This document shows positions 10,201 to 19,692 of a DNA stretch of 64,000 nucleotides, one piece after another. The translations under genes were made by a program, and so were the position numbers. This DNA comes from Planctomycetota bacterium (GTDB lineage Bacteria; Planctomycetota; UBA1135; GCA-002686595). The stretch covers positions 52,072 through 116,071 of the forward strand of contig JADYYP010000067.1 in NCBI GenBank assembly GCA_020853575.1. The letters run 5' to 3'. How positions within the stretch are numbered: the first letter of the stretch is position 1; the number at the start of each line of letters is the position of its first letter. The notes below the pieces were generated by a model. That model saw nothing but the letters and a program-made list of their open reading frames with translations, searched no databases and had not been told where the DNA came from.

Positions 10201-10494
10201 GTGCGCAACTCGATCATCCTGATCGACTTCATGCGCGAACGCGAAGCCCACGGCGATACGCTCGAAACCGCGGTGATCGAGAGCGGCTCCAAGCGCCTGC
10301 GTCCGATCCTGCTGACCGCCGGCGCCGCCATGCTCGGGGCCTGGCCGATCACGCTCGACCCGATCTTCTCCGGACTGGCATGGAGCCTGATCTTCGGGCT
10401 CGTGGCCTCGACCGGATTCACCCTGCTGGTAGTCCCGATCGCCTATCGCGCGTTGCGCGGCAAGCCGGCGACGGCGAACCCGAAGGCGGGCTGA
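7291..10494 (+). CDS. RND efflux pump permease (AcrB-like, HAE-1 type)
   Basis: 1067 residues, about 12 membrane helices with two large periplasmic loops. The TM4 proton-relay pair is present (LVCDDPIVDVENI, Asp421/Asp422). The TM10 lysine of AcrB is replaced by Arg (GIVVRNSIILIDF, Arg972), a change seen in related RND groups. Inner-membrane motor of the tripartite pump with the two genes before it; ATGA overlap with the adaptor gene. Substrate unknown. The upstream sulfur genes suggest a sulfur-derived or thiol-reactive compound, which is inference. Confidence 0.9.
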   Translation: MKPAHPEHEGWMSRMVRAFTVGPLSPVLLILSAAFGLVAVLATPREEEPQIVVPMADVLVSFPGASAEEVEQLVATPLEKLMWQIDGVEHVYSVSRRGGAAVTVRFFVGEDRERALVRLQSKIEAHRGDAPPGVAGWIVRPVEIDDVPIVALTLWSKTVDDATLRRAGEELMARIEEVPDVSRTEIFGGFPREVRVELDPEALAARGLSPLEVAGALSAADAALDIGAFDRANQRTNVFAGPFLGGAREVGQLVVGASGDRPIYVRDIAEVVDGPAEPRALTRIGFGPQGAAPQGESAPAVTLAVSKKKGTNAVNVAQDVVARAEQLKREILPADIELLVTRDWGETANHKVDELLGHLTLAIVTVIALVAFALGRREGLIVAAAVPVTFALTLAFNLLVGYSINRVTLFALVLVLGLVCDDPIVDVENIHRHFKRAKQAPLDAVIAAVNEVRPPVIVATLAVILSFLPMFFITGMMGPYMRPMAFNVPVAMAMSLLVAFTVTPWMSYKLLKPHAGGHDEGDGVLERIYVRWLRALLDEKSARRMLWGSIALSGALAVGLGASGAVPLKMLPYDNKSELDLVIDLPEGSTLEATDATVRDIEARLATVAEVTDFESFVGCSSPIDFNGLVRRYNLRASPELAQVRLRLVGKDEREQQSHEIALRLRRDLESIVQAHGATLKIVELPPGPPVLATLVAEVRGPAERSYAELLESGRHLASRLAAQTGVVDVDVMAEDPRERLEFRLDKEKAALHGISGDAVTRTLALGLSSAGVATVHEPGERRPLLLKLGLDRAHRSGAEELGRLSVKGGDGSLVPIAELGHFERTPEAGSIYHKDLQRTVFVLGEVAGRPPAEIVLALQSELESTPLPRGIAADWSGEGEWQITLDVFRDLGLAFAGALVGIYVLLVLQTHSFVLPLIVMLSIPLGALGILPGFWILNLMLDQPVGGFATPVFFTATGMIGMIALAGIVVRNSIILIDFMREREAHGDTLETAVIESGSKRLRPILLTAGAAMLGAWPITLDPIFSGLAWSLIFGLVASTGFTLLVVPIAYRALRGKPATANPKAG

Positions 10495-11007
10495 GCGCGG
10501 GTCGGGGACGAGCGACACCCCGCCGTGAGTCGCGTCGCGCAGTGCGAGCTGCGCGGCGACTTTCGACGGGGCGCGATCGCAGTCGCGTTCGCTTTCGGAC
10601 GCTCGAAGTTCGCGGTTGCCGCGCGGCGACGAGAACCCGTAGCGGCGTCGCCGCGCGGCAAGAGCCAGCAGACCGCGAAGTCCCCCGAGCCAACCCACGA
10701 CGGCGAGCGAGGACGACGAGTGATCCGGGCCCGCGAGGCAAGGAACCCTCGAGCGTGACCCGTGCGCCGCGACCGTGCGGCACGCGCTGAACACGAGCTC
10801 AGTTCCGACGAGCGCCTGAACTGCGGTCCCCAACCCGCGAACATCAAGCGGCTCGACCGTCGCGACGAGCTCATCAGCCCGCAGTCCTCGCGCTCCCTGC
10901 CAAGACGCCAGGAAGCACACGAGGCTGACCCCCTCTCGGGCAGCCAGCCTCGGCAACAACTCGAGTCCGACTAGATTCGTCAAACGCGCTGGAGCAACCC
11001 CTCGAGA
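10495..11007. other. Intergenic region without a supported gene
   Basis: 513 bases between the RND operon and the leftward beta-helix gene. A 7-bp hairpin (10536-10542 with 10549-10555, followed by GCGACTTTCG) could end the RND transcript. Frames are open because of GC content, but none has family-like sequence. Confidence 0.4.
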
Positions 11008-13317
11008 TCAGGGGCACACGCTGAAGCGCAATGCGTCGGTCAGACCAGTTGTATGCGGAAGCGATGCGGGATCGCGGCTCCACCACTGCGCGTACACATT
11101 GTCCCCCGCCTGCAGCGCGTTCGCGTTCGTGTAGGCGTGAGAGAAATGGAACGAGTACGAGCCCGTGCAATTGCCCGGCGGAAGGGCGCCGCCGGAATCG
11201 GCGAGCGCGGTGCGGACCGTCGGTGTGGCAACGCACTTCGTGCCTCCTTGGAACGGAGTGATCTGCGCCGTGCGGCCCCAAAACAGCAGTCCCGCCTTGT
11301 GATCGAGGACGTCGGCCGCGTAGAGGACGAAGTCATCCGGACCGCTGACGCGCGGGAAACCGGTGTAGGCGATGCGCGGCGTGCAGCCTTGGCTGTTGGT
11401 CTTCGCCGTGCAGTACGCGACGGGCGACGGGCAGTAGTTGGCGCTGTACCAAATCGCGCCCATGTCGGCGCGCGTGCCGTCGGGATCGAGCCAGCCCGCC
11501 GGATCTCCCGCATCGATGCACAGAGACCCTGCGCGCAGCGCGAAGTCGTCCGTGAACGCGTCCCAGAACAATGGGTCGAGGTCGATGTTGCCGAGGCCGA
11601 CGAAACCGCCCTCGATGTCGGAGTATGTCCCGCTACTCGCATTCAATTGATCTGGCGTGTTGGCGCGTGCGATGCAGCTCTGCAGCGTGCTCGCTTCCGC
11701 GCCGCCACCCTGGAGCCACGCGCGGTTGCGGTACAGCGTGCACTGCTTGAGAGTCGAGCTCTCGACGCCGCCTCCATAGTCGGCCTCGTTGTCGTACACC
11801 TGACACAGGTACAGGGTGCTGTTTGCCGCGCCGCCGCCGCGTGCTTGTCCCGACGTTTCCGTCGCCCGGTTGTCGCTCAAGATGCACTGCACCAAGTGAG
11901 CACTGTTGGCGCCGCCGCCCGCGGCCGGAATCGTCGCGCCGTCGCCCGAGGTCAGGTTGCCGAAGATGCGAGTGCTGCCCGCGTGTCCGCCCTCGACGCC
12001 GCCGCCGCTTCCCGAGAGCGACTGTCCGGCGGAAAGCGCCGCGTTGAAGCGCACCTCGCAGAAGTCGAGTGTCGAGTCGAGCGCTCCACCGCCATGGCCG
12101 TAAACCGTGTTGAGCTCGACGACACATCGCAGCAACGTCGAATTGCGGACACCGCCGCCGAAATCCTCCGTCGCGGTGCTGCAGCCGTAGTTGGCGCGCA
12201 CGGTCGAGTACTGGGCGTAGATGCCGTCCGCGCCACAGCCGCGGAACGAGCAGTTGCCCTCGAATACGCATTGGTCGTACCAACCGCCCGAGGCCCCTCC
12301 ACCTTCGAATGTCGCGACGTTGGAGAGGATCGAGCACGACTGCGCCGTGATCTGTCCGAACAGCCCGCCGCCGCTACCGAGCGCGATGTTGTCGCCGGAG
12401 TGATTGCCGTCGATCGTGCAGTGCTCCAGCGTCACGGCGTTGAGGGCCGCGACGCCGCCGCCCTTGGGGAATGCGCCGCCCAAGATGGTGTTGCCGCTGA
12501 ATGTGCAGTCGACCACCGACGCGCTGCCCACACCGGCGCTGAACAGCCCTCCACCTGCAGGATCGTTGGACTGGAACACGGGACCGTTGTTGGCATTGTC
12601 GGTGACCGTCACCCGAAGCAGCGCGAGCGTGGCATCGCGCGCGTAGATCCCGGCGCCATCCCCGTCGCTCGTGTTGTCGCTCACGCTCGAATCCGTGAGA
12701 GCGACCGTGCCGCTGGCACCGAGCACATAGACACCACCGCCGACCCCGTCGAGGGATCCGAGCGGATCAGCCAGCGCGTGATTGTCCCGGATGGTCGCGT
12801 GCTCGATCGTCGGCGCGCCGCCGAGCGCGGCGATGCCGGCGCCGCGATTGGCGGTGCAGGCCTCGATGATGCACTCCCGGATGACGGGCGACGAACCCAC
12901 GCACAAGACACCGCCGCCGGCCGACGTGCCCACGAGCGCGTTGCCCGCTCCATTGATCAGGCGGAAGCGCTCGAGGCGTGAGCCCGCGCCCTCGCCCGAT
13001 TGGAACAACGCCACGCTGCCGAGTCCTTGGCCGTCGATGGTGGTCGCGAGTGGACCGTTCGCGGAGCGCACCACGATGGCCTTGCCGAGGAAGTCGATTC
13101 GCTCGAAGTATGTGCCAGGCAGAACCCTCAGTGAGTCGCCTGACTGCGTGCTGGGTTGGGCGATCGCGTATTGAATGCTCGCGTAGGGAAGCTGCGCCGA
13201 TCCGTTGCCGGGCGGTGCGGCGTTGACGTCGACGTACCAAGTCGTCTGAGCAATTCCACTCTTGGCCAATGCGACGTACACAGCAGCGAACGCGACCCAG
13301 CCTGTCAGCAATCTCAT
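11008..13317 (-). CDS. Secreted right-handed beta-helix protein with YCTA C-terminal module
   Basis: 769 residues. ATG at 13317 chosen: GGGGAGA sits seven bases upstream and a signal peptide follows (MRLLTGWVAF..., cleavage after AQ near residue 24). Residues ~25-630 are short irregular repeats with recurring Gly-Gly-Gly, Cys and N-x-A/S turns (GGGV.N.STL..C), typical of pectate-lyase-like parallel beta-helices. The end of the helix (LCIDAGDPAGWLDPDGTRADMG) is the known closing stretch of such proteins in this group. The shared C-terminal module spans 11008-11415 (YCTAKTNSQGC to the end). Probable extracellular or surface protein; substrate unknown. Confidence 0.85.
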   Translation of the reverse strand: MRLLTGWVAFAAVYVALAKSGIAQTTWYVDVNAAPPGNGSAQLPYASIQYAIAQPSTQSGDSLRVLPGTYFERIDFLGKAIVVRSANGPLATTIDGQGLGSVALFQSGEGAGSRLERFRLINGAGNALVGTSAGGGVLCVGSSPVIRECIIEACTANRGAGIAALGGAPTIEHATIRDNHALADPLGSLDGVGGGVYVLGASGTVALTDSSVSDNTSDGDGAGIYARDATLALLRVTVTDNANNGPVFQSNDPAGGGLFSAGVGSASVVDCTFSGNTILGGAFPKGGGVAALNAVTLEHCTIDGNHSGDNIALGSGGGLFGQITAQSCSILSNVATFEGGGASGGWYDQCVFEGNCSFRGCGADGIYAQYSTVRANYGCSTATEDFGGGVRNSTLLRCVVELNTVYGHGGGALDSTLDFCEVRFNAALSAGQSLSGSGGGVEGGHAGSTRIFGNLTSGDGATIPAAGGGANSAHLVQCILSDNRATETSGQARGGGAANSTLYLCQVYDNEADYGGGVESSTLKQCTLYRNRAWLQGGGAEASTLQSCIARANTPDQLNASSGTYSDIEGGFVGLGNIDLDPLFWDAFTDDFALRAGSLCIDAGDPAGWLDPDGTRADMGAIWYSANYCPSPVAYCTAKTNSQGCTPRIAYTGFPRVSGPDDFVLYAADVLDHKAGLLFWGRTAQITPFQGGTKCVATPTVRTALADSGGALPPGNCTGSYSFHFSHAYTNANALQAGDNVYAQWWSRDPASLPHTTGLTDALRFSVCP

Positions 13318-13845
13318 CGTTCGATCTCCCCATTCCAACTGGATGTCAGTGCGAGCTCCCCCACGACAGACAACGAAGTGGGGCGCGCGGCGTGGCAGCC
13401 TAGTTCGCGCCGCTTGCCGCGACGAGCACATCAAGTGCGCACTTCTCGGTGCGCGGCTCCGTCACGGAGCGCTTCCAGCTCGCCTGGTCACCCAATCGCG
13501 CCGAGTTCGCCGAGCGCACGGCGCCTAGTGCTCCCCGCGCCGAGCCGACCCGAGGCTAGGCCGAGCCAGCCACCGAGGGCATCACTGCGCGCCGTGCGAC
13601 TCTGCTAGCCTCCCTTGCGCGAGCCGCGATGGCGTGGCGCCGCACTCCTGGTTGCACACGCCTGCGGAGTCGTCCAGCGGCCTCGGTGAGCGAAGCTGCG
13701 CTCGATCGCGCGCGGCATTGTCGCCGCTGGTTGCACGACGGATCCGACTCGCGCGTTGGCCGCGGAACTTCGGCGCGCCGCAGCGCCGCGGATGCGTCCC
13801 TTGTCATCTCCCGTCGCTCCTCGCTGGCCTACGCTCGCTGGACCT
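13318..13845. other. Divergent intergenic region, no gene seen
   Basis: 528 bases between the divergent beta-helix and radical SAM genes. It should hold both promoters. I see no recognisable coding remnant or repeat. Confidence 0.4.
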
Positions 13846-14838
13846 ATGGCTTCCCCCATCTGGAGTCGGCTGTTTCGAAGCACGCTCGCGCACGCGCCCG
13901 TTGACCTCGCCGCGCAGGCACTGTGCTGGCGCCTGCCGCGTCACGTGGTGATCGAGCCCACGAATCACTGCAACTTGCGTTGCCCGCTGTGTCCGCACGA
14001 GCAGCACCCACGTCCGCGCGGTTTCATGAGCTACGACGACTTCCGGACGTTGGCTCTCGAGGCGCGAGAGTTCGCGCACGGTCTGGTGCTCTATCTCCTC
14101 GGCGAGAGCTTGCTGCACCCCCGATTCTTCGGTCTCGTCGCGTGCGCCGAGGAGTTCGGCCTGCGCTGCACGGTGACGACCAATGGCGAGTTGCTCGACC
14201 GCCACGTCGCGGACGTTTTCGCGTCGCGACTCACCTCATTGTGCGTCACCGTCGACGGAGCGACACCGGAGACCCACGCGCGCTATCGGCGCGGAGGCGA
14301 CGTGGCGCGCGTGAGGGCGGCGGTCGAACGCGTGCTCGCCGAGCGTCGGCGGCTCGGACGCGGTCCGCACGTCGCCGTGCAGACTCTCGCCTTGCCTTTC
14401 AACGCGGAAGAGCGCGAGTCGATCAGGAGCTGGGCGCTGGGCGCGGGTGCCGACGCGTTCGTCGTGCGCGATGTCAACGTCGGGATCCGGCGCTCGAGCG
14501 CCGAGGCGCAGGAGCTGGCTCTCGAGTACGTCGAGCCCGCAGCCCGGGAGCGAGCGATCGCCAAAGGAGCGCACGAAAGGTGCGAGGACGGTTCCAGGTG
14601 TGGCGAGCTCTGGCGCGCCACCGTGCTCTGGAACGGCGACGTCGTTCCGTGCATGCGCAGCGCGTGGGACGGCCGCGACAGCTTCGGCAACGTCTTTCGC
14701 GACGGAGGCCTGCGCAGCGTCTGGCGCTCGAAGCGCCACCTCGAGCACCTGCGTCGCCATCTCGCGCTGGTCGGGCGTGGCCAGTGCGCGAGCAGCGCCG
14801 GCGCCGGGGTCGCTCCCTCCGCGCGCCCGACTGTGTGA
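13846..14838 (+). CDS. Radical SAM protein with SPASM-like C-terminus
   Basis: 330 residues from ATG 13846 (the methionine just before the conserved region; no strong ribosome-binding site). The [4Fe-4S] motif CNLRCPLC (Cys42, Cys46, Cys49) is followed by LLGESLLHPRF, TTNGELL and VDGATPETHARYR, the usual order in radical SAM enzymes of the MoaA/PqqE/SPASM clan. The C-terminal part holds CEDGSRCGELW and GDVVPCM, auxiliary-cluster cysteines, but the last expected pair reads QCASSAG with only one Cys. No peptide substrate or partner gene is adjacent, so the reaction cannot be named. Confidence 0.8.
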   Translation: MASPIWSRLFRSTLAHAPVDLAAQALCWRLPRHVVIEPTNHCNLRCPLCPHEQHPRPRGFMSYDDFRTLALEAREFAHGLVLYLLGESLLHPRFFGLVACAEEFGLRCTVTTNGELLDRHVADVFASRLTSLCVTVDGATPETHARYRRGGDVARVRAAVERVLAERRRLGRGPHVAVQTLALPFNAEERESIRSWALGAGADAFVVRDVNVGIRRSSAEAQELALEYVEPAARERAIAKGAHERCEDGSRCGELWRATVLWNGDVVPCMRSAWDGRDSFGNVFRDGGLRSVWRSKRHLEHLRRHLALVGRGQCASSAGAGVAPSARPTV

Positions 14839-15472
14839 GCGACCAGGCGCGCCCGCGGCGAGCTTGGGCCGAATCGCTCCAATGCTCGGCGCGTCGCGAT
14901 CGCGCGGTAGGACCCGCTCGCGCAGTTCCGTCCACTACTCCCGCGCCGCGGTCCAGGTCCGTGCGCTGACGATGCGCCGCTCGTCGGAACCGCCGAGCTG
15001 CCCGCACGTCCCGTTCGCGACGCTGCTTGCGGAGCCAACGCGCTCGCGCCATCGATCCCACGGGCGAGCGCGAAATCACGGTGGCCCTGGACCAACCCAG
15101 CGAGCCGCATCGTCCCGCGCCGGGCCACGAAGTCGGCGCGCCCTGAAGCCTGCGCAACCGGCGCACGCGCACGCTCCGGGCCGGGGCTCGCATGGCGCGA
15201 CGCCTCGCAGCCACGGATCCGCGGCAGCGATCGGCGCCTCTGGCCCTACGGGCTCCCGCGAGGCTCCTCTCCGCGGTCGAGAGCGGCCGCGCTCGGCGGA
15301 GGTCGTCCGATCGCAGCTCCCGAACACGAGCGCGCTTTGGCGACTCCGTGGTGCTCTACTCGTGGGGTGCGACGGATACGCCTGGGACGTTCCTCGGCTC
15401 GCGCGCGCACGTTCTTGCCTCTGGGCCCGCGCAGTTGGGCCGCCGCGCCACGTCGGCCGATAGATTCACGCG
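14839..15472. other. Intergenic region without a supported gene
   Basis: 634 bases between the radical SAM gene and the kinase gene. Frames are open only because of GC content; codon use and residues (long Arg/Pro/Ser runs) do not look like protein. Nothing recognisable. Confidence 0.4.
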
Positions 15473-18361
15473 ATGTCCCCCCAGCCCGCCCCCGCGAGCG
15501 ACGAAGAGCGACTGGACGAGCTCGTCGTCGAGTGCCTCGAGCGCATGGAGCGCGAAGGCGAAGCGGCGCTCGAATCCGTCGCTGGCGCGCACCCGAGCCT
15601 GGCGACGCGCCTGCGCGCGCGCATCTCCGCGCTGCGAGGAGCCGGACTGATCGGCGAGAGCGGGGCGGCGACCGAGGACTTCCCCGAACGACTCGGCGAC
15701 TTTCGCCTGCTGCGCCGTCTCGGCGGCGGCGGCATGGGCGTCGTCTATCTCGCGCGCCAAGAGTCGCTCGGCCGCGAGGTCGCGCTCAAGGTCATTCGCC
15801 CCGAGCACATGTACTTCCCCGGCGCGCGCGAGCGTTTCCGGCGCGAAGTCGAGCTCGTCGCGCGGCTGCAGCACCCGGGCATTGTGCCGGTGCTCGTCTT
15901 CGGCGAGGAGCGTGGAGTTCCGTACTTCGCGATGGAGTACGTGCTCGGCGCGTCGCTCGGCGAGGTGCTCGACGCGCTGCGCGCCGAGGAGCCCGCGCGG
16001 CTCGAGGGCGCGCGCATCCTCGACGCACTGCTCGCGCGGACGGGCGAGGCACGGCCGGAGCTCGTGCCGCCGCTCTTCGCGGGCTCGTGGGCCGACGCCT
16101 GCGTGCGGATCGCGCGCGAGATCGCCGAGGCGCTCGAGCACGTGCACCGGCGCGGCATCGTGCACCGCGACATCAAGCCCTCGAACGTGATGATCACGCG
16201 CGAAGGGCGCGTGATGCTGCTCGACTTCGGGCTCTCGAGCTCGCAAGGCATCGACCGCCTGACGCGCACCGGCACGGTGCTCGGATCTCTGCCCTACGCG
16301 TCGCCCGAGCAGCTGCGCGATGGCCCGAGCGCCGTCGACGTGCGCAGTGACGTCTACGCGCTCGGCGTGTTGCTCTACGAGGCGCTCGCGCTGCGCCTGC
16401 CCTTCGAGGCTCCGTCCGCTGCGGCGCTGCAGCAGCAGATCATCGACGCCCGCGCGCCGAGCCTGGCGGGCGTCAATGGCGCCGTCAGCTGGGAGCTCGA
16501 GACCGTGTGCGCGACGGCCATGGAGCTCGATCCCGCGCGGCGCTACGCCAGTGCCGCGGAGCTCGCGCGCGATCTCGACAACGTGCTCGCCCGCCGGCCG
16601 ATCGAAGCCCGCCGCGCGTCCGCATGGCTGCGCACGCGGCGTTGGGTGCAGCGCAATCCGGCGCGCGCGGCCGCGCTCGCAGCAAGCGCCCTGTTCGTGG
16701 TCGGCGCGCCCTCGATCTACGCCTGGCAACAGCGCGAGCGCTCGCTCGAGATCGCCGCGAAGAACCTCGAGCTCGATGCGGCTTTCCGAGCGGAGCAAGA
16801 GCTGCGCGCGACGGCCGACGCGCAACGCGCGCGCGCCGAGCAGAACCTCGCGGCGGCCTTGGGCGCGGTCGAGACGATGCTCACGCAAGTCGGCGAGAGC
16901 GACTTGCGCGAGGTGCCCGAGGCGGAGGACGTGCGCCACCGACTGCTGCAGCGCGCGCTCGAGTTCTATCAAGGGTTCGTGCGCACGGAGGGCGGCACGC
17001 CGGAGCTTGAACGCGAGCTGTGCGCCGCGCATGAGCGCATCGCGGGCTTGTCGGACGAGCTCGGGCTGCACTCGCAATGCCTCGAGGCCTCGGAGGCCGC
17101 GCTGGTGCTCGCGCGCAAGCTGTTGAAGCTCGATCGCGAGGACGCGCGCACGCTCGACATCGAGCAACGCGCGCTGATGGCGCGCTCGAAGTCGCTCAAG
17201 GCGTTGGGGCGACTCGACGAAGCGCTCGACGCCGCGCGCGGGAGCCTCGACGCATCTCGGAGCCTGGTGCTGTTGCGCGCCGACGATGCGCGAGCGCGTC
17301 ACGCAGTCGCCATGGCCTGGGACCAGCTCGCGGCGCTGTACGAGCGCGTCGGTCAGCACGACGAAACGCTCGCGGCGTATCGCTCGGGCTTGCGCGCCCT
17401 CGACGAGTACACGGGTGCTGCATCGGAGCTACTCGGCAACGCTCGCGCCGCGCTGCTCACCGACATGGGGTCGTTCCACTTCAACGCGCGCGAGCTCGAA
17501 CCCGCGCGCGAGGCCTTCCGCCAAGCGCTCACGCTCGCCCAAGCTCAATTCGACGCCGATCCGCGCAAACCGCGCCATCGGCGCGAGCTGGCGCGCTCGC
17601 TCGGCAGTCTCGTGCTGTGCCTCGATCCGGCGCGCGACGCCGACGAGGCGCGACGCTCGGCTCAACGCGCGGTCGAGCTCGTCGACGGGCTGGTGCGCGA
17701 CTTCCCGCGCGCGACGCTCGATCGCGAATCACTCGTCAGCGCCTTGGTCAACCGCTCCAACTTGCTCAACGCCGGCGCGGGCGATCCGCAAGAGTCGCTG
17801 CGCTGCCTCGACCGCGCCGAGGCGGAGCAGCAGCGACTCATCGAGGAACAACCCGACGTGCCCGACCACCAGCGCTCGCTGGCGCGCGTGCGCGGCAATC
17901 GCGCCGCCGTGCTGCGCGCGCTCCGGCGGCTGGACGAGGCCAGCGATGCGATCGGGGCCGCGATCGCGAGCGCCGAGCTGGCGCAGGTCCGCTCCCCGAC
18001 GGCTCTGCACGCGGGTGAGCTCGCGATGATGCACCACATCGCCGCGGACATCGCGCTGGAGCGAGGCGATCTGGAGCGTGTGCTCGCGAGCGCCAAGGCC
18101 GCGCTGGCCACACAGCGCGACGTCGCGCTCAACGCCATGCGTGCTGCCGCGCGCATCGGGCGCTGCGTCGCGCTCACGCCCGCCTCCGACGCGCCCGCGC
18201 GGCAGCTCTACCTCGACGAGACCTTCGCAGCCCTCGACGTCGCTGTCGCCGACGGCTTCGCCGATTGGAAAGCGATCGCTGCCTCGGCGGCCTTCGCCGA
18301 GCTGCGCAGCGACCCGCGCTGGTCCGAGCTCGAGTCGCGCTTGGCGAGCAAGCAGCCCTGA
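15473..18361 (+). CDS. Membrane Ser/Thr protein kinase (Hanks/PknB type) with TPR-like tail
   Basis: 962 residues. After a ~70-residue helical N-terminus the kinase domain runs from about 77 to 370: GGGGMG glycine loop, Lys106 (VALKVI), HRDIKPSN with catalytic Asp233, DFG Asp251, and GSLPYASPEQ activation end. It has an insertion of about 50 residues before the catalytic loop. One membrane helix near 400-420 is followed by ~530 residues of Ala/Leu/Arg/Glu-rich helices with TPR-like spacing. This kinase-TM-TPR layout is common in planctomycetes. Signal and substrates unknown; stands alone, converging with the esterase operon. Confidence 0.88.
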   Translation: MSPQPAPASDEERLDELVVECLERMEREGEAALESVAGAHPSLATRLRARISALRGAGLIGESGAATEDFPERLGDFRLLRRLGGGGMGVVYLARQESLGREVALKVIRPEHMYFPGARERFRREVELVARLQHPGIVPVLVFGEERGVPYFAMEYVLGASLGEVLDALRAEEPARLEGARILDALLARTGEARPELVPPLFAGSWADACVRIAREIAEALEHVHRRGIVHRDIKPSNVMITREGRVMLLDFGLSSSQGIDRLTRTGTVLGSLPYASPEQLRDGPSAVDVRSDVYALGVLLYEALALRLPFEAPSAAALQQQIIDARAPSLAGVNGAVSWELETVCATAMELDPARRYASAAELARDLDNVLARRPIEARRASAWLRTRRWVQRNPARAAALAASALFVVGAPSIYAWQQRERSLEIAAKNLELDAAFRAEQELRATADAQRARAEQNLAAALGAVETMLTQVGESDLREVPEAEDVRHRLLQRALEFYQGFVRTEGGTPELERELCAAHERIAGLSDELGLHSQCLEASEAALVLARKLLKLDREDARTLDIEQRALMARSKSLKALGRLDEALDAARGSLDASRSLVLLRADDARARHAVAMAWDQLAALYERVGQHDETLAAYRSGLRALDEYTGAASELLGNARAALLTDMGSFHFNARELEPAREAFRQALTLAQAQFDADPRKPRHRRELARSLGSLVLCLDPARDADEARRSAQRAVELVDGLVRDFPRATLDRESLVSALVNRSNLLNAGAGDPQESLRCLDRAEAEQQRLIEEQPDVPDHQRSLARVRGNRAAVLRALRRLDEASDAIGAAIASAELAQVRSPTALHAGELAMMHHIAADIALERGDLERVLASAKAALATQRDVALNAMRAAARIGRCVALTPASDAPARQLYLDETFAALDVAVADGFADWKAIAASAAFAELRSDPRWSELESRLASKQP

Positions 18362-18368
18362 CGCGCGC

Positions 18369-19685
18369 TCACTTGCCGCCGCGCAGCTCGACGAACGCTT
18401 CGAACGTGCCGCGCCAATCGACCTTCTCGAGCGCGACGCTCGCCGCGCGCGCGAAGTCGCGCTTGGGCAGGCCCTCGAAGGCCTTGCGCTCGTTCCAAGT
18501 GATCGTCACCGGCTGCACGAGGTCGAGCATCTCGCTTGCGAGGCCGATCGTCAGCGCCTCGACGCCCTTGGACGTGATGCGCAGCACCTGTCCATCGCGC
18601 TCGGCGAAAACGCTCGCCGTCATGGGCTGCCCCGCCTCGCCCGACGATTCCACGGCGATGCGGTCGAGTCGCACCGAGTAACACCACGGCTGGCGCAGCG
18701 TCTGCACGGTCTTGGCGAGCTTCTGTGGATACGCCGCGCGCGGGCGCTCGGCGATCCAGCGCAGGCCCTCGTTCAAGTGAGCCCACACCGCGAGCTCGTG
18801 CTTGGCGCCGGCGATCTCGTCGAAGCGCACGCGTACGCCGAGCTGCTCGAGCTGCTTCACGGTCTCGCGCGGCTGAGCGATTGGACAGATCGGGTCCGCG
18901 TCGCCGTGCAGCACGAACACCGAGAGCTGCGTGAAGTTCGGCAGCGCGAAGCGCTGTTGGAACGAGACCGCGCTCATCGGCGCGATGCCGGCGAAGCGGT
19001 CGGCGCGCGCTTGGCCGAGCTGCCACGCCCAGAAGCCGGTCTGCGACAGGCCGGCGACGAACACGCGCTCGAGATCGATCGCGAAGCGCGAGGCGAGGTC
19101 GCGGAAACAGGCGTCGAAGACCAGCGCGACGTCGTCCTCGGGCCGCGCGCCGCGCAGGCCGTCGACGCCGATCTGCTCCACGATCTCGGTGCGCACGATC
19201 AGAGCGTTCTCGAGCCCGGCGGCGTCGCACTGCCCGCGGTAGAAAGCGAGGAAGCCCGCCTTCCCCTCGTCGCTTTCCTTCGCGCCGGAGCCGTGCCCCG
19301 GATCGATCAACAGCGGCGCGGGCTCGCGTGGGTCGTACTTCGCCGGCACGTCGACCCCGTAGCGGAAGGTGTCGTCGCCGGACGCGAAGGTGAACCCGTA
19401 TTGCACGCTGCCGAAGCGCTCGAGCTTCTCGGCCTTCTTGCCCTTGCCGCGCGGCTTGGGCTCGCCGCTCGGCAGCGCGGGGCCATCGCGCAGCGCAGCG
19501 ACGAGCGAAGCGAAGTCATACTTCGCCTGCAACGCGCCCGCGTGCTTCTCGAGAGCGCTCGCCGCCCGCGGGTCGATCAGCGCGGCTTCGAAGAGCTCGG
19601 CGAGCTTCGACGCGTCGGTCTTCGAAACCGGCGGCAACTTCGCCTGTGACTGGAACGCGACGAGCGCGAGCAGGGCTGCGAGCAT
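18369..19685 (-). CDS. Secreted alpha/beta hydrolase (esterase / PHB-depolymerase-like)
   Basis: 438 residues with a signal peptide (MLAALLALVAFQSQA). Nucleophile elbow GLSQTG gives Ser214, HGDADPICP supplies the acid (Asp262 or Asp264) and GAKHEL His296, the order of the feruloyl-esterase/poly-hydroxybutyrate-depolymerase group. An N-terminal helical region and a ~100-residue C-terminal extension flank the catalytic core. GAGGGA precedes the ATG by a few bases. Third gene of a leftward operon after the padR-like gene and a membrane protein; seven bases separate it from the latter. Confidence 0.75.
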   Translation of the reverse strand: MLAALLALVAFQSQAKLPPVSKTDASKLAELFEAALIDPRAASALEKHAGALQAKYDFASLVAALRDGPALPSGEPKPRGKGKKAEKLERFGSVQYGFTFASGDDTFRYGVDVPAKYDPREPAPLLIDPGHGSGAKESDEGKAGFLAFYRGQCDAAGLENALIVRTEIVEQIGVDGLRGARPEDDVALVFDACFRDLASRFAIDLERVFVAGLSQTGFWAWQLGQARADRFAGIAPMSAVSFQQRFALPNFTQLSVFVLHGDADPICPIAQPRETVKQLEQLGVRVRFDEIAGAKHELAVWAHLNEGLRWIAERPRAAYPQKLAKTVQTLRQPWCYSVRLDRIAVESSGEAGQPMTASVFAERDGQVLRITSKGVEALTIGLASEMLDLVQPVTITWNERKAFEGLPKRDFARAASVALEKVDWRGTFEAFVELRGGK

Positions 19686-19692
19686 CGCTCCC

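Noticed and set aside
8818..10983. 721-codon minus-strand frame opposite the RND gene, with a hydrophobic stretch followed by four Arg near 10640-10720 that resembles a MYXO/PEP-CTERM tail
   Set aside because: It runs antisense through the RND coding region, has His/Arg/Gln-rich shadow composition and no convincing domain. The tail-like stretch lacks the usual motif.
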